Part shown: positions 24,756 through 33,998 of the stretch, one piece after another
How the letters are laid out: each line of letters starts with the position of its first letter
Position numbering within the stretch: the first letter of the stretch is position 1
DNA from: an uncultured Chlorobiaceae bacterium
GTDB lineage: Bacteria; Bacteroidota; Chlorobiia; Chlorobiales; Chlorobiaceae
Length of the DNA: 35,941 nt
NCBI GenBank assembly: GCA_903887845.1
Contig: CAISRC010000112.1
Location: 1 to 35,941, forward strand
Reading direction: 5' to 3'
Program-made: the position numbers and the translations under genes
Notes under the pieces: generated by a model
Database searches by the model: none
Told to the model about the DNA's origin: nothing
The model's input: the letters and a program-made list of their open reading frames with translations, nothing else

Positions 24756-26648
24756 TTATAACAGTTCAAAAAGCATGCATTGTCCGGGTTTGCAGCTTAT
24801 CCCAAGCCGGTGTTCCTTGATAGAGAAGGATTGCTCGCTGATCAGGTCTCGCATGGTATCATTTTCCATGCTGAATTCAAGAAAGCCGCTTTTGGTGTCG
24901 TAAAGGTTACTGTTGCCGACAAAAAGCAGTGATCGACCGGCAGTTGTTCTCGTTACGGCAAAAAGCTCCGGTTCGCTGGTATAGGGGATGGTTATAGAAC
25001 CTGTTTCTCCGCACAGTACAATATCGAGGTAATGTGCGCGAATCTCCAGAATTTTGCGGATGTAGCTGTTGAGAGGAGTCAGCCCATTGGTATTTTCCCA
25101 GTCGTAGCTGAAAGCACTGAAGAGCGGAAGTTTTTCGGGAGGATAAAGAGCACGATCTTCATCTCTGAAATTGAGGCCGAGGTTAACCGGATACCATTCA
25201 CAGAGTTCCATGCCCGACTGCAGAAAAGGTATAGTTGGCAGTATGGCGCTGAGTGTGAAGATAAACTTCGAATGATTTCGTCCTGCTTCCTGACGAGGAT
25301 AACGGAAACATACGCGAGGGGTGTTGTGATTTTCTCCTGTCCCGAAAAATGGGAGTGCGACGCCGGTTTTGTTCAGGTGGTTCAATAAGCCACGGATAAA
25401 AACAATATCATGGATGACAAACGGCAGTGAGCCGAACACCGCATTAAATCCTTCATTGCGTATTTCTTGCGTCGGATTGAAATTTTCATCCCAGAAGGCA
25501 AAATCCGCTTTTTGTGCGCGCGCCTTGACGACAATGGTTCGTTTCAGAAGTGCTGGCAGGGCATGGCCCATATCAATCATTGCGCCGTCAATCTGATACT
25601 CCGCCTGATAACTCGGTATAATATCAGAAATTTCGTTCCACAGGCCGGTATTGAACGTTTCCGGATTGTCCAGAGCACTGTCGTACATCCGGATGGTGTT
25701 GTAGGCAATGTAGTTGAACGCGTCATGGAGATGCATTTTCAGATAGGTGACATCACTCCATGCTGGTTGCTGGTCGTCTGGAGGCCAGTCGGAGAAGGCG
25801 CTTGCGATATGACAAGGTTCACCTGTTTCTGTGGTTCCCGAAAGCTGGCCATACTCTTCATGTACCGTGACCGGTTGTGCAACGAACTGCTCCCGGTACT
25901 CCGCTGGCGGTGCAGGAAGGTTGCGTAACTCATGGCGGTCGACAACCTCATAAATCCTGTTGAGCGTATCACTGTCAAAATGCGGCGGGCCGTAGTTGCC
26001 GGAATTGTTTTTCAACCAGTAAAACCAGTCGGGATGATCCGTTATCCAGTCGCAGTCGATAGCTGTTGTCCTGAAGACAAATTCAAGAACAACGTGCATG
26101 TCAAGAAGATGTGCTGCTTCAACGAATGCTTTGAGCAACATTTCTGACGATAATCCGAGGGCTGGTTCGTTGAGCAACGGATCCAGCTTGCGGGGATTTT
26201 TAATGGCATAAGGCGAACCGAGAGAGCCTTTTCTGCATTCGGCGCCTATTTCGGTGACCGGCAGAAGATAGAGTGTATTTGCACCAAGATTCTTTATATA
26301 AGGCAAAAGTGCAATGGCTTTCAGCAGTGTGCCTGTTTCCCTGAAGCCCGATTCGAGTGGTTCTGTACTGATGACCCCGTCGCCGTTATGATCAAACGCG
26401 GCAGTAAGGCGTATAAAAAGGTTATAGACCACTGCGGTCGTTTTCCAGTCAGCATCTTGTTGTAAAGAGGGACCAGTGTTGTTCAGGATGTTTTCGATGA
26501 TGTGACCGAAGTATGCCGCAGGGTTAACCTGCTCTGTGCCGTTCGTTTTGCCAGTCCAGATACCGGGGACCCGGTAGGAGCTTTCGGTCAAGCGCTCAGG
26601 CAGGCCTTTCAGCGCCAGAAGAAGCGATTCTAGATGAGTTTTCTGCAA
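24756..26648 (-). CDS. GH13 alpha-amylase superfamily protein with altered catalytic motifs
   Basis: About 630 residues, cytosolic, with a (beta/alpha)8 barrel of the alpha-amylase type. The start is uncertain: the frame stays open to an ATG at 26951 inside the opposite-strand truA. I prefer TTG at 26648, which leaves a 120-bp divergent promoter space. With that numbering, an EF-hand-like loop [10 protein letters not shown] is at 85-94, the nucleophile block is DGAMIDMGH (354-362, Asp359), the acid/base block is FWDENF (Glu388) and the third block is ENHNTPR (439-445). The normally invariant Arg two residues before the nucleophile is Met357, and the third catalytic Asp is Asn442. The region LEFVFRT...HPDWFYW recalls maltosyltransferase-type members. 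Activity is therefore uncertain. It leads a tight run with the kinase and symporter genes. Confidence 0.8.
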   Translation of the reverse strand: MQKTHLESLLLALKGLPERLTESSYRVPGIWTGKTNGTEQVNPAAYFGHIIENILNNTGPSLQQDADWKTTAVVYNLFIRLTAAFDHNGDGVISTEPLESGFRETGTLLKAIALLPYIKNLGANTLYLLPVTEIGAECRKGSLGSPYAIKNPRKLDPLLNEPALGLSSEMLLKAFVEAAHLLDMHVVLEFVFRTTAIDCDWITDHPDWFYWLKNNSGNYGPPHFDSDTLNRIYEVVDRHELRNLPAPPAEYREQFVAQPVTVHEEYGQLSGTTETGEPCHIASAFSDWPPDDQQPAWSDVTYLKMHLHDAFNYIAYNTIRMYDSALDNPETFNTGLWNEISDIIPSYQAEYQIDGAMIDMGHALPALLKRTIVVKARAQKADFAFWDENFNPTQEIRNEGFNAVFGSLPFVIHDIVFIRGLLNHLNKTGVALPFFGTGENHNTPRVCFRYPRQEAGRNHSKFIFTLSAILPTIPFLQSGMELCEWYPVNLGLNFRDEDRALYPPEKLPLFSAFSYDWENTNGLTPLNSYIRKILEIRAHYLDIVLCGETGSITIPYTSEPELFAVTRTTAGRSLLFVGNSNLYDTKSGFLEFSMENDTMRDLISEQSFSIKEHRLGISCKPGQCMLFELL

Positions 26649-26768
26649 TATTGTGCTGTGTTTTTCGGCAAGATGGAAGATAACCAGAAGATAATTATTA
26701 TACGAAACGCAATGTACTAAATTCTCTTTTAAGGCAAGGCAACTGAACAGAATGAATAATGTCTCAGC

Positions 26769-27500
26769 ATGAAAAATATTCGAATTACTGTTGAATATGA
26801 CGGCACTTCTTTTGCGGGCTGGCAAAGACAGTCCGGCAAAATTGTAACTGTTCAGGGGGAGATTGAGGCTGCACTTGGCACGATTTTGCAGGAAAACATC
26901 TCTCTTGCTGCTGCAGGTCGAACCGACAAGGGTGTTCATGCCAGAGAGCAAACGGCAAACTTTGTTACCGCGTCATCAATGGAGCCCTCCAGAATTGTGC
27001 ATTCATTGAATTCTTTGCTGCCCGGGACAATCAGGATCAGTAATCCCGCTGAAGTGCCAGAGGATTTTCATGCACGGCATAGTGCTAAAGAAAGGCTTTA
27101 TCGTTATTTTCTCATTGAGAAACCCTCAGCGATTTACGGCCGGTTTGCGGGGTGCTCCTATGGAACGCTTGATCTTGCGATTATGCAGGAGATTGCCGGG
27201 TTACTTAAGGGAACCCATGATTTTTCTGCTTTTTCAAAGGAAGATCGGCATAATCCGGATCGTATCTGCCATGTGATGAGTTGCGAATGGTATCGTGACA
27301 ATGGTTTTCTGGTTTTTCAGATTTCAGCTAACAGGTTTTTAAGAAGTATGGTACGCTATCTTGTTGATGCCATGATAACTGCGGGAAAGGGAAGGCTTTC
27401 AGTTGAAGAGTTTAGTCGAATGCTTGAAACAGGAGTCATGACGAATCAACTGAATCCGGCGTCGCCGGGTGGACTTTTTCTCTGGGGAGTGAAATACTGA
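26769..27500 (+). CDS. truA: tRNA pseudouridine(38-40) synthase
   Basis: A 243-residue TruA of normal length. It forms pseudouridine at positions 38-40 of the tRNA anticodon arm. The catalytic Asp53 lies in [11 protein letters not shown] (48-58). [13 protein letters not shown] (9-21) and [10 protein letters not shown] near the C-terminus are family signatures. Cytosolic dimer in known members. It diverges from the GH13 gene. Confidence 0.96.
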   Translation: MKNIRITVEYDGTSFAGWQRQSGKIVTVQGEIEAALGTILQENISLAAAGRTDKGVHAREQTANFVTASSMEPSRIVHSLNSLLPGTIRISNPAEVPEDFHARHSAKERLYRYFLIEKPSAIYGRFAGCSYGTLDLAIMQEIAGLLKGTHDFSAFSKEDRHNPDRICHVMSCEWYRDNGFLVFQISANRFLRSMVRYLVDAMITAGKGRLSVEEFSRMLETGVMTNQLNPASPGGLFLWGVKY

Positions 27501-27629
27501 TATAAGCAGAAACGGTTATTGCAATAGTGGAGAACTGTTTTTATGTTGTTTATGACAATTCAACAGGGATTTTTGCTGTCGCAGCATTGATCGTTTGGCG
27601 ACCATTACATCTAAATCAAACTGCCGCTT

Positions 27630-29573
27630 GTGAAAATCAGCATATATTATACAATATTCAGGGTGTTGTTTTCGGCACTTGTATTTCAATTTCTGGCTCA
27701 GCCGGTTTTTGCTTTGGATTCTGTTGTAGCCAATAACCGGGGAGAGCTCAGCAAGTCATCAGTTACCGATATTCTTGACAGCCTTGTGAATGCCATATAC
27801 TTTAAGGATGAGCACTTTTCCATTCCTAAAGAGTCTGAAAAGTTCGGATTTCCTTCCTCGTTCGTGCCGCAGTATAGTGATTCGGTATATACAGCAAGAA
27901 TCGCCACGTTGAACCGCAAAACTCCGCTCCACTTTGTTTACAATGCTCAGGTGAGGGGATTTATAAGGCTGTATGCTGTCGAAAAAAGAAGCATGACTTC
28001 AAAAATTCTCGGATTAAGCAAAATCTATTTTCCGCTTTTTGAGGAAAAACTTGATGCAAACAATGTTCCGCTTGAAATGAAGTACCTCGCCATTGTTGAG
28101 TCAGCACTTAATCCGACGGCGGTTTCTCCTGCAGGCGCAAAAGGGCTTTGGCAGTTTATGTATGGAACCGGTAAAATGTATGGACTGCAGTCATCATCCT
28201 TCATTGATGAGCGGTACGATCCTTACAAGTCTTCGGTTTCAGCAAGCAGGTATCTGAGAGATCTCTACAAGATTTATGGCGACTGGTTTCTGGCACTTGC
28301 CGCATATAACTCTGGTCCGGGAAATGTCAACAAAGCAATCAGACGGGCTGGCGGGGTAAAAGACTACTGGGCAATATGGGATTACCTCCCGGCTGAAACA
28401 AGAGGTTATGTCCCTGCTTTTATTGCGGTGAACTATATTATGAGTTATTATAACGAGCACAATATACGACCGGTTGAGCCGGGATTTTTGTATCAGGATA
28501 TCGACACTTTGCGGACTTCCCGTCTTTTGTCGTTCGAGCAGATCAGCGAAACTATCGGAGTGCCGATGACGGATCTTCAGTTTCTTAATCCGCAGTACAA
28601 GCTTGGTATTATTCCTGCTGCAGGGAATTCCGGAAATGTTATCAGGCTCCCGAAAAAATTTATTCCTCAGTTTCAGAAACGGGAACAGGAGATCTATGCG
28701 TACAAGTCTGCTAAAACTATTGAACGTGAGGCGCTGTTTGCTCGTCTTGAAAGTCTTCATGCCGGATCAGTCCACAGGAATAGAGAGTCAGGCGCTGAAG
28801 GAAAAACACAAAAGATCCATATCGTAGAGCAGGGCGAAAGTCTGGGGTCTATTGCACGGATGTACCGCACCTATATCAGTCAGCTTATTGCCTGGAACAG
28901 CCTTAAGGATTCTGATGTTACTCCCGGCCAGAAGCTCATCGTTTTTGGAGGCCCAGACAATGGTATCTCTTCTCAGGCTGATGTTTCCGCCGGACGGACA
29001 AAGAAAATGAAAGGAAGTCGCAGCTTGAAAAAAGAGGTCATAGTCCAGAAAAAATATATCGCCAAGCCTCAGGTAAAAGAGATCGTTGCAGAAAGGTTGG
29101 CTAAAACTGTTGAGCGTGATGAGCTGTTTGCTCTCGTTGAAAGTCATAAGGAGCTGAAGGCAGTAACCGGCGTCCCGTCAGCAGAGCCCCATGTGAAGGC
29201 AGTAACCGTCGTCCCGTCAGCAGAGCCCCATGTGAAGGCAGTAACCGTCGTTCCGCCAGCAGAGCCGCATGTGAAGGCAGTGACCGTCGCTCCGCCAGCA
29301 GAGCCGCATTTGAAGGCGGTAACCGGCGTTTCGTCAGCAGAGCCGGATTCTGAAGGACAGGTATATATAACACATGTTGTTGAGGAAGTTGAAAACCTCG
29401 GTTCCATTGCAGCGAAGTATGGTACTACTGTCAGCCAGCTCATTGTCTGGAACAGCCTGAAAGATTCTCAGGTGACACCAGGTCAGAAACTTATTGTCTT
29501 TGTCAATGACGGTAATGGGGCTTCCTCCCCGGCCGTATCAGGAACGGGAGATGTTTCAAAACAGGTGCAGTAA
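27630..29573 (+). CDS. MltD-like lytic transglycosylase with two LysM domains
   Basis: 647 residues, starting at GTG (27630), with a signal peptide (1-28, ending VFA). The lytic transglycosylase domain (~140-275) has catalytic Glu157 in AIVESALNP, then SPAGAKGLWQFM and LALAAYNSGPGNV. It cleaves peptidoglycan between MurNAc and GlcNAc, leaving 1,6-anhydroMurNAc. LysM domains at 396-439 and 580-624 bind glycan chains. A linker-plus-LysM unit is duplicated: AKTIEREALFARLES (361-375) matches AKTVERDELFALVES (491-505). Between the second linker copy and LysM2 are nearly five 13-residue repeats. It acts in the periplasm. No Shine-Dalgarno is visible. Confidence 0.92.
   Translation: MKISIYYTIFRVLFSALVFQFLAQPVFALDSVVANNRGELSKSSVTDILDSLVNAIYFKDEHFSIPKESEKFGFPSSFVPQYSDSVYTARIATLNRKTPLHFVYNAQVRGFIRLYAVEKRSMTSKILGLSKIYFPLFEEKLDANNVPLEMKYLAIVESALNPTAVSPAGAKGLWQFMYGTGKMYGLQSSSFIDERYDPYKSSVSASRYLRDLYKIYGDWFLALAAYNSGPGNVNKAIRRAGGVKDYWAIWDYLPAETRGYVPAFIAVNYIMSYYNEHNIRPVEPGFLYQDIDTLRTSRLLSFEQISETIGVPMTDLQFLNPQYKLGIIPAAGNSGNVIRLPKKFIPQFQKREQEIYAYKSAKTIEREALFARLESLHAGSVHRNRESGAEGKTQKIHIVEQGESLGSIARMYRTYISQLIAWNSLKDSDVTPGQKLIVFGGPDNGISSQADVSAGRTKKMKGSRSLKKEVIVQKKYIAKPQVKEIVAERLAKTVERDELFALVESHKELKAVTGVPSAEPHVKAVTVVPSAEPHVKAVTVVPPAEPHVKAVTVAPPAEPHLKAVTGVSSAEPDSEGQVYITHVVEEVENLGSIAAKYGTTVSQLIVWNSLKDSQVTPGQKLIVFVNDGNGASSPAVSGTGDVSKQVQ
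29157..29345 (+). repeat. 39-bp tandem repeat (4.8 copies) in the lytic transglycosylase gene
   Basis: Units begin at 29157, 29196, 29235, 29274 and 29313 (the last partial, 33 bp). Each encodes a version of KAVTGVPSAEPHV, making a Pro/Ala/Val-rich flexible spacer before the second LysM domain. Unit length keeps the frame, so copy number may vary between strains. Confidence 0.95.
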
Positions 29574-29734
29574 ACATGAATTTTGGTGCAGTAATTGTTA
29601 TTTCATGATATTCAATAAAGGATAATTTTCTTATCTTTAAATTCACAGGTTTATGTTAGTCAACTGACGCATAATAATTGTTGGCAGAAACCGCTGTAAT
29701 TCAATAATTCTTTAAATGAGAAATCCTTAAACGT

Positions 29735-30922
29735 ATGCGTAATATCATTTTTACCGGAAAGGGTGGAGTTGGTAAAACCTCTATTGCTGCTGCAACAGCA
29801 CTCAGGGCTGCAGATATGGGGTACAAAACCCTGATCATGTCTACCGATCCGGCACACAGTCTGGGTGACTCGCTTGATGTTCAGTTAGGGCCTTCACCTG
29901 TGAAAATTGCTGAAAATCTTTGGGGTCAGGAAGTAAGTGTCTTTGGTGATCTCAATCTGAACTGGGATGTTGTCAGGGAGCATTTTGCTCATTTGATGGA
30001 AGCCCGTGGTATTGAAGGTGTTTATGCTGAAGAGATGGGAGTGCTGCCGGGCATGGAAGAGCTTTTTTCGCTTTCCTATATCAAGCGTTATAATGAGCAG
30101 AATGAATACGATCTTCTTGTTGTTGACTGTGCACCTACCGGAGAAACCCTTCGACTGCTTTCTCTGCCTGAAACCTTCGGATGGTTTATCAAGATGATCC
30201 GCAATGTTGAGAAATTCATGGTCAAGCCTGTCATCAGGCCTCTTGCCAAAAAAGTCAACAAGATCAATGATTTTGTCGCTCCTGTGGAGGTGTATGACAA
30301 GGTTGACAACCTCTTCTCTTCAACTGAGGGAATTATTGACCTGCTTGCCGACGGCTCCAAAACAACCATGCGCCTGGTCATGAATCCGGAAAAGATGGTT
30401 ATCAAGGAGTCCATGCGCGCCCTGACCTATCTTAACCTTTATGGTATTACCGTAGACAGGATTACCATTAACCGTGTCATGCCCGATCAGAGCCCTGACC
30501 CGTATTTCCAGAAATGGCGTGCTATTCAGCAGAAATATATTGTGCAGATTCAGGAAGCATTTGCTCCGATTCCTATTGTCGAAGTTCCATTGTTTGATGA
30601 TGAAGTTGTGGGGCTTGCCATGCTTCGCAGAGTAGGTCAGAAAGTCTACGAAGAGACGAATCCTCTTGATATATTTTTCAACGAAAATCCGATTGATATC
30701 AAAAAGGTTTCAGACGGACACTACAAGGTGCGTGTCAGGCTGCCGTTTATGGAGCACATGGGGCTTGAACCAAAAATTCTCAAGCTCGGAGATGATCTTA
30801 CGATTCGCATCGGTGATTACCAGAAGATTGTTGCTTTGCCGATTTTCCTTGCAGGCATGGAGTCAACAGGCGCCTCCTATGAAGACAAGTGGCTCAGCAT
30901 TGATTTCGCGAAGTCCAAATAA
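29735..30922 (+). CDS. ArsA/GET3-family ATPase with C-terminal HSP20-like domain
   Basis: A 395-residue P-loop ATPase of the ArsA/Get3 group. The deviant Walker A is [11 protein letters not shown] (6-16), the A-loop is [13 protein letters not shown], and the switch segment is [12 protein letters not shown]. The last ~80 residues, including [10 protein letters not shown] and [14 protein letters not shown], look like the HSP20-like domain found at the end of many bacterial ArsA-family proteins. Only one cysteine is visible (in DCAPTGET). The three metalloid-binding cysteines of true ArsA and the zinc CxxC of Get3 are absent, so arsenite pumping is unlikely. Its role is unknown; such paralogs recur in Chlorobi and cyanobacteria. 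A terminator follows. Confidence 0.88.
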   Translation: MRNIIFTGKGGVGKTSIAAATALRAADMGYKTLIMSTDPAHSLGDSLDVQLGPSPVKIAENLWGQEVSVFGDLNLNWDVVREHFAHLMEARGIEGVYAEEMGVLPGMEELFSLSYIKRYNEQNEYDLLVVDCAPTGETLRLLSLPETFGWFIKMIRNVEKFMVKPVIRPLAKKVNKINDFVAPVEVYDKVDNLFSSTEGIIDLLADGSKTTMRLVMNPEKMVIKESMRALTYLNLYGITVDRITINRVMPDQSPDPYFQKWRAIQQKYIVQIQEAFAPIPIVEVPLFDDEVVGLAMLRRVGQKVYEETNPLDIFFNENPIDIKKVSDGHYKVRVRLPFMEHMGLEPKILKLGDDLTIRIGDYQKIVALPIFLAGMESTGASYEDKWLSIDFAKSK

Positions 30923-30957
30923 TTTTGTGTTTGCGAAGCAATCAAATTAGTACAAAT

Positions 30958-30990
30958 AAAAAAACCTGCCTTCATGAGCAGGTTTTTTTA
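30958..30990. terminator. bidirectional intrinsic terminator
   Basis: AACCTGC (30963-30969) pairs with GCAGGTT (30978-30984) around an 8-base loop, flanked by A's on the left and T's on the right. It lies between the convergent ArsA-family gene and serA and can serve both. Confidence 0.88.
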
Positions 30991-31006
30991 TTGATCAATA
31001 ATTTAT

Positions 31007-32587
31007 TCAGAGCGATACAAGATTGGCAATGCTAACGCCATTAACATTTCTTATTTCGTCAAGCAGCGCTTTTGTCACTTCGCCATCGACAACAATTGCT
31101 GTCATAGCGACCTTTTTCTCTTCATCTCTGGAAAGCGCCACGTAAGCGACATTCAGGTTGTGCTGTAACAAAAGCTGAGTGACATTGGCGATGACACCTG
31201 GTTTGTCAATATTATTGTAAATAATGATATTCCCTTCCGGTTTGAACTCTACGAGAAACTGGTCTATCATCACAATCCGTACCTCCTTGTCGCCAAAGAC
31301 AGTTCCGCCAATCATCCGTTTCGTTGTGTCGTTTTCAAGCTCAATGCGGATCAGGTTGGTATAGTCCAGATTTTCCTTTTCAAATTTCTGGTTCAGGCTG
31401 ATGCCGCACTCCTTTGCCATCGTGAACGCATTGATATAGTTTGTATCCTTTGACTGTCGGATATCAAGGAATCCCTTGAGAGCTGCAGCCGTGATGACTT
31501 CATTGAATTTATGAAGAAATTCACCGGAGGTTCTGACGGTCATTTTGTCTGCATTAACCGGTGCCATCTGCGCCAGTGTAGCACCGAGTTTTTCGGCAAG
31601 GTTCAGATATGATCGTACGCCTGGAGCCTGTGCCAGTTCGACAGCCGAGGCATTGACGGCACCCTCAAGTTTTCCTGTCTGTTTCCATGCAACAATCTGT
31701 TCTGCAATCTGAACGGCAACCTTTTCCTGTGCTTCGTTGGTGGATGCGGCAATATGCGGGGTAGCAATAACCTGTTCCAGTTTCAGAAGCGGATTGTCGG
31801 GGTTGACCGGCTCAGTTTCAAACACATCAAGCGCTACGGCGGCAACTTTGCCCGATGTTATTGCTTCAGCAAGGTCAGTTTCATTAATAATTCCTCCCCT
31901 GGCGCAATTGACAATGATAACACCCTGTTTCATCAGGTCAAGAGTATCTTTTGCAATAAGATTACGGGTCGATTCGTTGAGTGATGAGTGGAGGGTAATA
32001 AAATCAGCGTGAATAAAATTTTCATGCAGGGGAAGGAGCTCAATGTTGAGCTGTGCTGCGTATTCGTCGGGAATCATCGGGTCATAGGCAATTGTTTTCA
32101 TACCGAATGACTGCATTCTGGATGCAACCTCACGCCCGATTTTTCCAAGGCCGATAATTGAGAGGGTTTTCCCTTCAAGCTCAACTCCTGTAAATTTTTT
32201 CTTGTTCCAATTGCCTTGTTTCAGGTCGGCGGTTGCCTGCGGAATTCGTCGTGCGGCGGAAAGCATCATGGCGCAGGCATGTTCCGCCGCTGAAACCGTG
32301 TTTCCGCCCGGGGTGTTCATCACAATAATACCTTTGCGGGTGGAGGCTTCAATGTCGATGTTGTCGACACCGGCCCCAGCTCTTCCAATGAGCTCAAGGT
32401 TTGTGCCGCACTCAAGAATTTCTGTGGTAACCTTGGTTGCGCTTCTGACGATCAGCGTATCAAAGCCGCCAATGATCTCTTTGAGTTCTTCCTTGCTGAT
32501 TTTCGGCTTTTCGGTAACTTCAAAACCGTTTTGTGCGAGGATTTGACCGCATTGAAGATCAACACCGTCAGTGATCAGTACTTTCAT
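31007..32587 (-). CDS. serA: D-3-phosphoglycerate dehydrogenase
   Basis: A 526-residue long-form SerA. It oxidises 3-phosphoglycerate with NAD+ in the first step of serine synthesis. The NAD-binding loop is GLGKIG (146-151). The catalytic residues are Arg230 (NCARGG), Glu259 (FETEP) and His278 (ATPHIAAST). An allosteric substrate-binding domain follows at ~320-450. A C-terminal ACT domain starts near IIIYNNIDKPGVIANV and usually binds serine for feedback inhibition. Cytosolic tetramer in known members. It diverges from the DAHP synthase gene over 299 bp. Confidence 0.96.
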   Translation of the reverse strand: MKVLITDGVDLQCGQILAQNGFEVTEKPKISKEELKEIIGGFDTLIVRSATKVTTEILECGTNLELIGRAGAGVDNIDIEASTRKGIIVMNTPGGNTVSAAEHACAMMLSAARRIPQATADLKQGNWNKKKFTGVELEGKTLSIIGLGKIGREVASRMQSFGMKTIAYDPMIPDEYAAQLNIELLPLHENFIHADFITLHSSLNESTRNLIAKDTLDLMKQGVIIVNCARGGIINETDLAEAITSGKVAAVALDVFETEPVNPDNPLLKLEQVIATPHIAASTNEAQEKVAVQIAEQIVAWKQTGKLEGAVNASAVELAQAPGVRSYLNLAEKLGATLAQMAPVNADKMTVRTSGEFLHKFNEVITAAALKGFLDIRQSKDTNYINAFTMAKECGISLNQKFEKENLDYTNLIRIELENDTTKRMIGGTVFGDKEVRIVMIDQFLVEFKPEGNIIIYNNIDKPGVIANVTQLLLQHNLNVAYVALSRDEEKKVAMTAIVVDGEVTKALLDEIRNVNGVSIANLVSL

Positions 32588-32886
32588 GTTAACTTTCTTG
32601 ATTATTGATTGTCCGGACTTTTATAAATTAATTTGAATATAAAGAAATTTTGTTGCTCCATCTCTTTGGAACGTATGAATCCGCGTTCAGGAATTTATAA
32701 GCGCGGATGCTCATTATATTACCCGTTAGTTTTTTATCTTGCCTCCTTTAAAATTATAGCTCTTTCGGGGTAAATTATCCGAAACCCTGTTTTGAGAAAA
32801 GAATGTCAAAAGAAGTGAAAATTCAATACCTCGAAGCTTTGCAGCGAGGGAGCTTTATTTATAGTTATTAGTTAGTTATAAAACTG
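32588..32886. promoter_or_regulatory. divergent serA / DAHP synthase regulatory region
   Basis: 299 bp with two dyads. ATCCGCG (32679-32685) pairs with CGCGGAT (32702-32708), and TTTCGG (32763-32768) pairs with CCGAAA (32779-32784). The second overlaps an alternative pairing of GGGT (32768-32771) with ACCC (32784-32787), so the two stems cannot form together. A possible leader ORF follows at 32803. Promoter boxes could not be fixed. Confidence 0.4.
32803..32871 (+). CDS. possible 22-aa leader peptide ahead of DAHP synthase
   Basis: A small ORF starting at ATG after a weak GAGAAAAG site and ending 15 bp before the DAHP synthase ATG. It ends in SFIYSY, so three of its last five residues are Phe or Tyr. 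This resembles leader peptides that sense aromatic amino acids, and the gene downstream starts aromatic synthesis. There is not enough room after it for a terminator, so any control would be by translational coupling. It could be chance. Confidence 0.28.
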   Translation: MSKEVKIQYLEALQRGSFIYSY

Positions 32887-33939
32887 ATGGAACAGTTACA
32901 TGATTTAAGAGTCTCACGAATTATTCGTCTTCCCTCACCAAGGGCGCTCAAGGAGATGCTGCCAGTCAGTGATGGGGTAGCCAGTACGGTTACTGTAGGA
33001 CGTCGTGAAGTTGAACGTATATTGACTGGCAAGGATTCAAGACTGCTGGTTATTGTCGGACCTTGTTCGATACACGATGTCGATGCAGCCCGTGAATATG
33101 CTGAAAAACTTGCTGCATTGCGTGTTGAGCTCCAGCATGACCTCTGTCTTATGATGCGGGTCTATTTTGAAAAACCGCGCACAACTATCGGATGGAAGGG
33201 TTTTATCAATGATCCTCATCTTGATGATACCTATGACATTGAGCATGGTCTTTTTCACGCAAGAAAGCTTCTGCTGGAAATAAATGAAATGGGCTTGCCG
33301 GCAGCGACTGAATTTCTTGATCCCATAACGCCCCAGTATGTTGCTGATGCCGTGAGCTGGGCTGCAATCGGAGCAAGGACTATTGAGTCGCAGACTCACC
33401 GGCAGATGGCAAGCGGCCTTTCAATGCCTGTAGGATTCAAGAACTCGACTGATGGTCGCCTCAATGTCGCTGTCGATGCTATCCGTTCAGCAATGCATCC
33501 GCACAGTTTTCTCGGCATCGATCAGGAAGGGCACAGCAGCGTGATTACAACAAAGGGCAATCCATTTGGACATCTTGTGCTGCGAGGCGGCGAAAAACCG
33601 AATTATGATGCGGTTAGTATTGCGCATGCTGAATCATGGATAGGAAAGGCGGGTCTGGAACAGTCACTTCTGGTCGACTGCAGTCATGCTAATTCAGGGA
33701 AAAAACACGAGCGTCAGTTGACGGTCTGGGAAAATATTCTTAAACAGAAAATTGAGGGTAATAAAAGCATTGTTGGTGTCATGATAGAGAGCAATCTCTT
33801 TTGCGGCAATCAGCCTTTTCCGGAGGATCCCGAGAAGCTCAGGTACGGCGTATCGATAACCGACGAGTGCCTTTCATGGGATGAGACCGAACGCATACTG
33901 CGTGAAGGAGCAGAAGTCATGCATAAGCTTGATCGATAA
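32887..33939 (+). CDS. aroF: 3-deoxy-7-phosphoheptulonate (DAHP) synthase, class I alpha
   Basis: A 350-residue type I-alpha DAHP synthase of the AroF/G/H kind. It condenses phosphoenolpyruvate with erythrose 4-phosphate at the entry of the shikimate pathway. Visible blocks are VGPCSIHD (58-65, metal-binding Cys), [42 protein letters not shown] and the final [11 protein letters not shown]. The N-terminal extension of this group carries the aromatic amino acid feedback site; which amino acid cannot be told, so the aroF symbol is a group label. Cytosolic. No Shine-Dalgarno is visible; a possible leader ORF stops 15 bp upstream. Confidence 0.94.
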   Translation: MEQLHDLRVSRIIRLPSPRALKEMLPVSDGVASTVTVGRREVERILTGKDSRLLVIVGPCSIHDVDAAREYAEKLAALRVELQHDLCLMMRVYFEKPRTTIGWKGFINDPHLDDTYDIEHGLFHARKLLLEINEMGLPAATEFLDPITPQYVADAVSWAAIGARTIESQTHRQMASGLSMPVGFKNSTDGRLNVAVDAIRSAMHPHSFLGIDQEGHSSVITTKGNPFGHLVLRGGEKPNYDAVSIAHAESWIGKAGLEQSLLVDCSHANSGKKHERQLTVWENILKQKIEGNKSIVGVMIESNLFCGNQPFPEDPEKLRYGVSITDECLSWDETERILREGAEVMHKLDR

Positions 33940-33998
33940 AATTGTTGCCGTGGACATTGTGCATGTTTTTTTGATTAAACGTTTTGAAGGGGGGGAGT

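Noticed and set aside
33984-33998. TTG start adding five residues to the GNAT-like protein
   Set aside because: The strong GGGGGGGAG site lies inside this stretch and points to ATG 33999.
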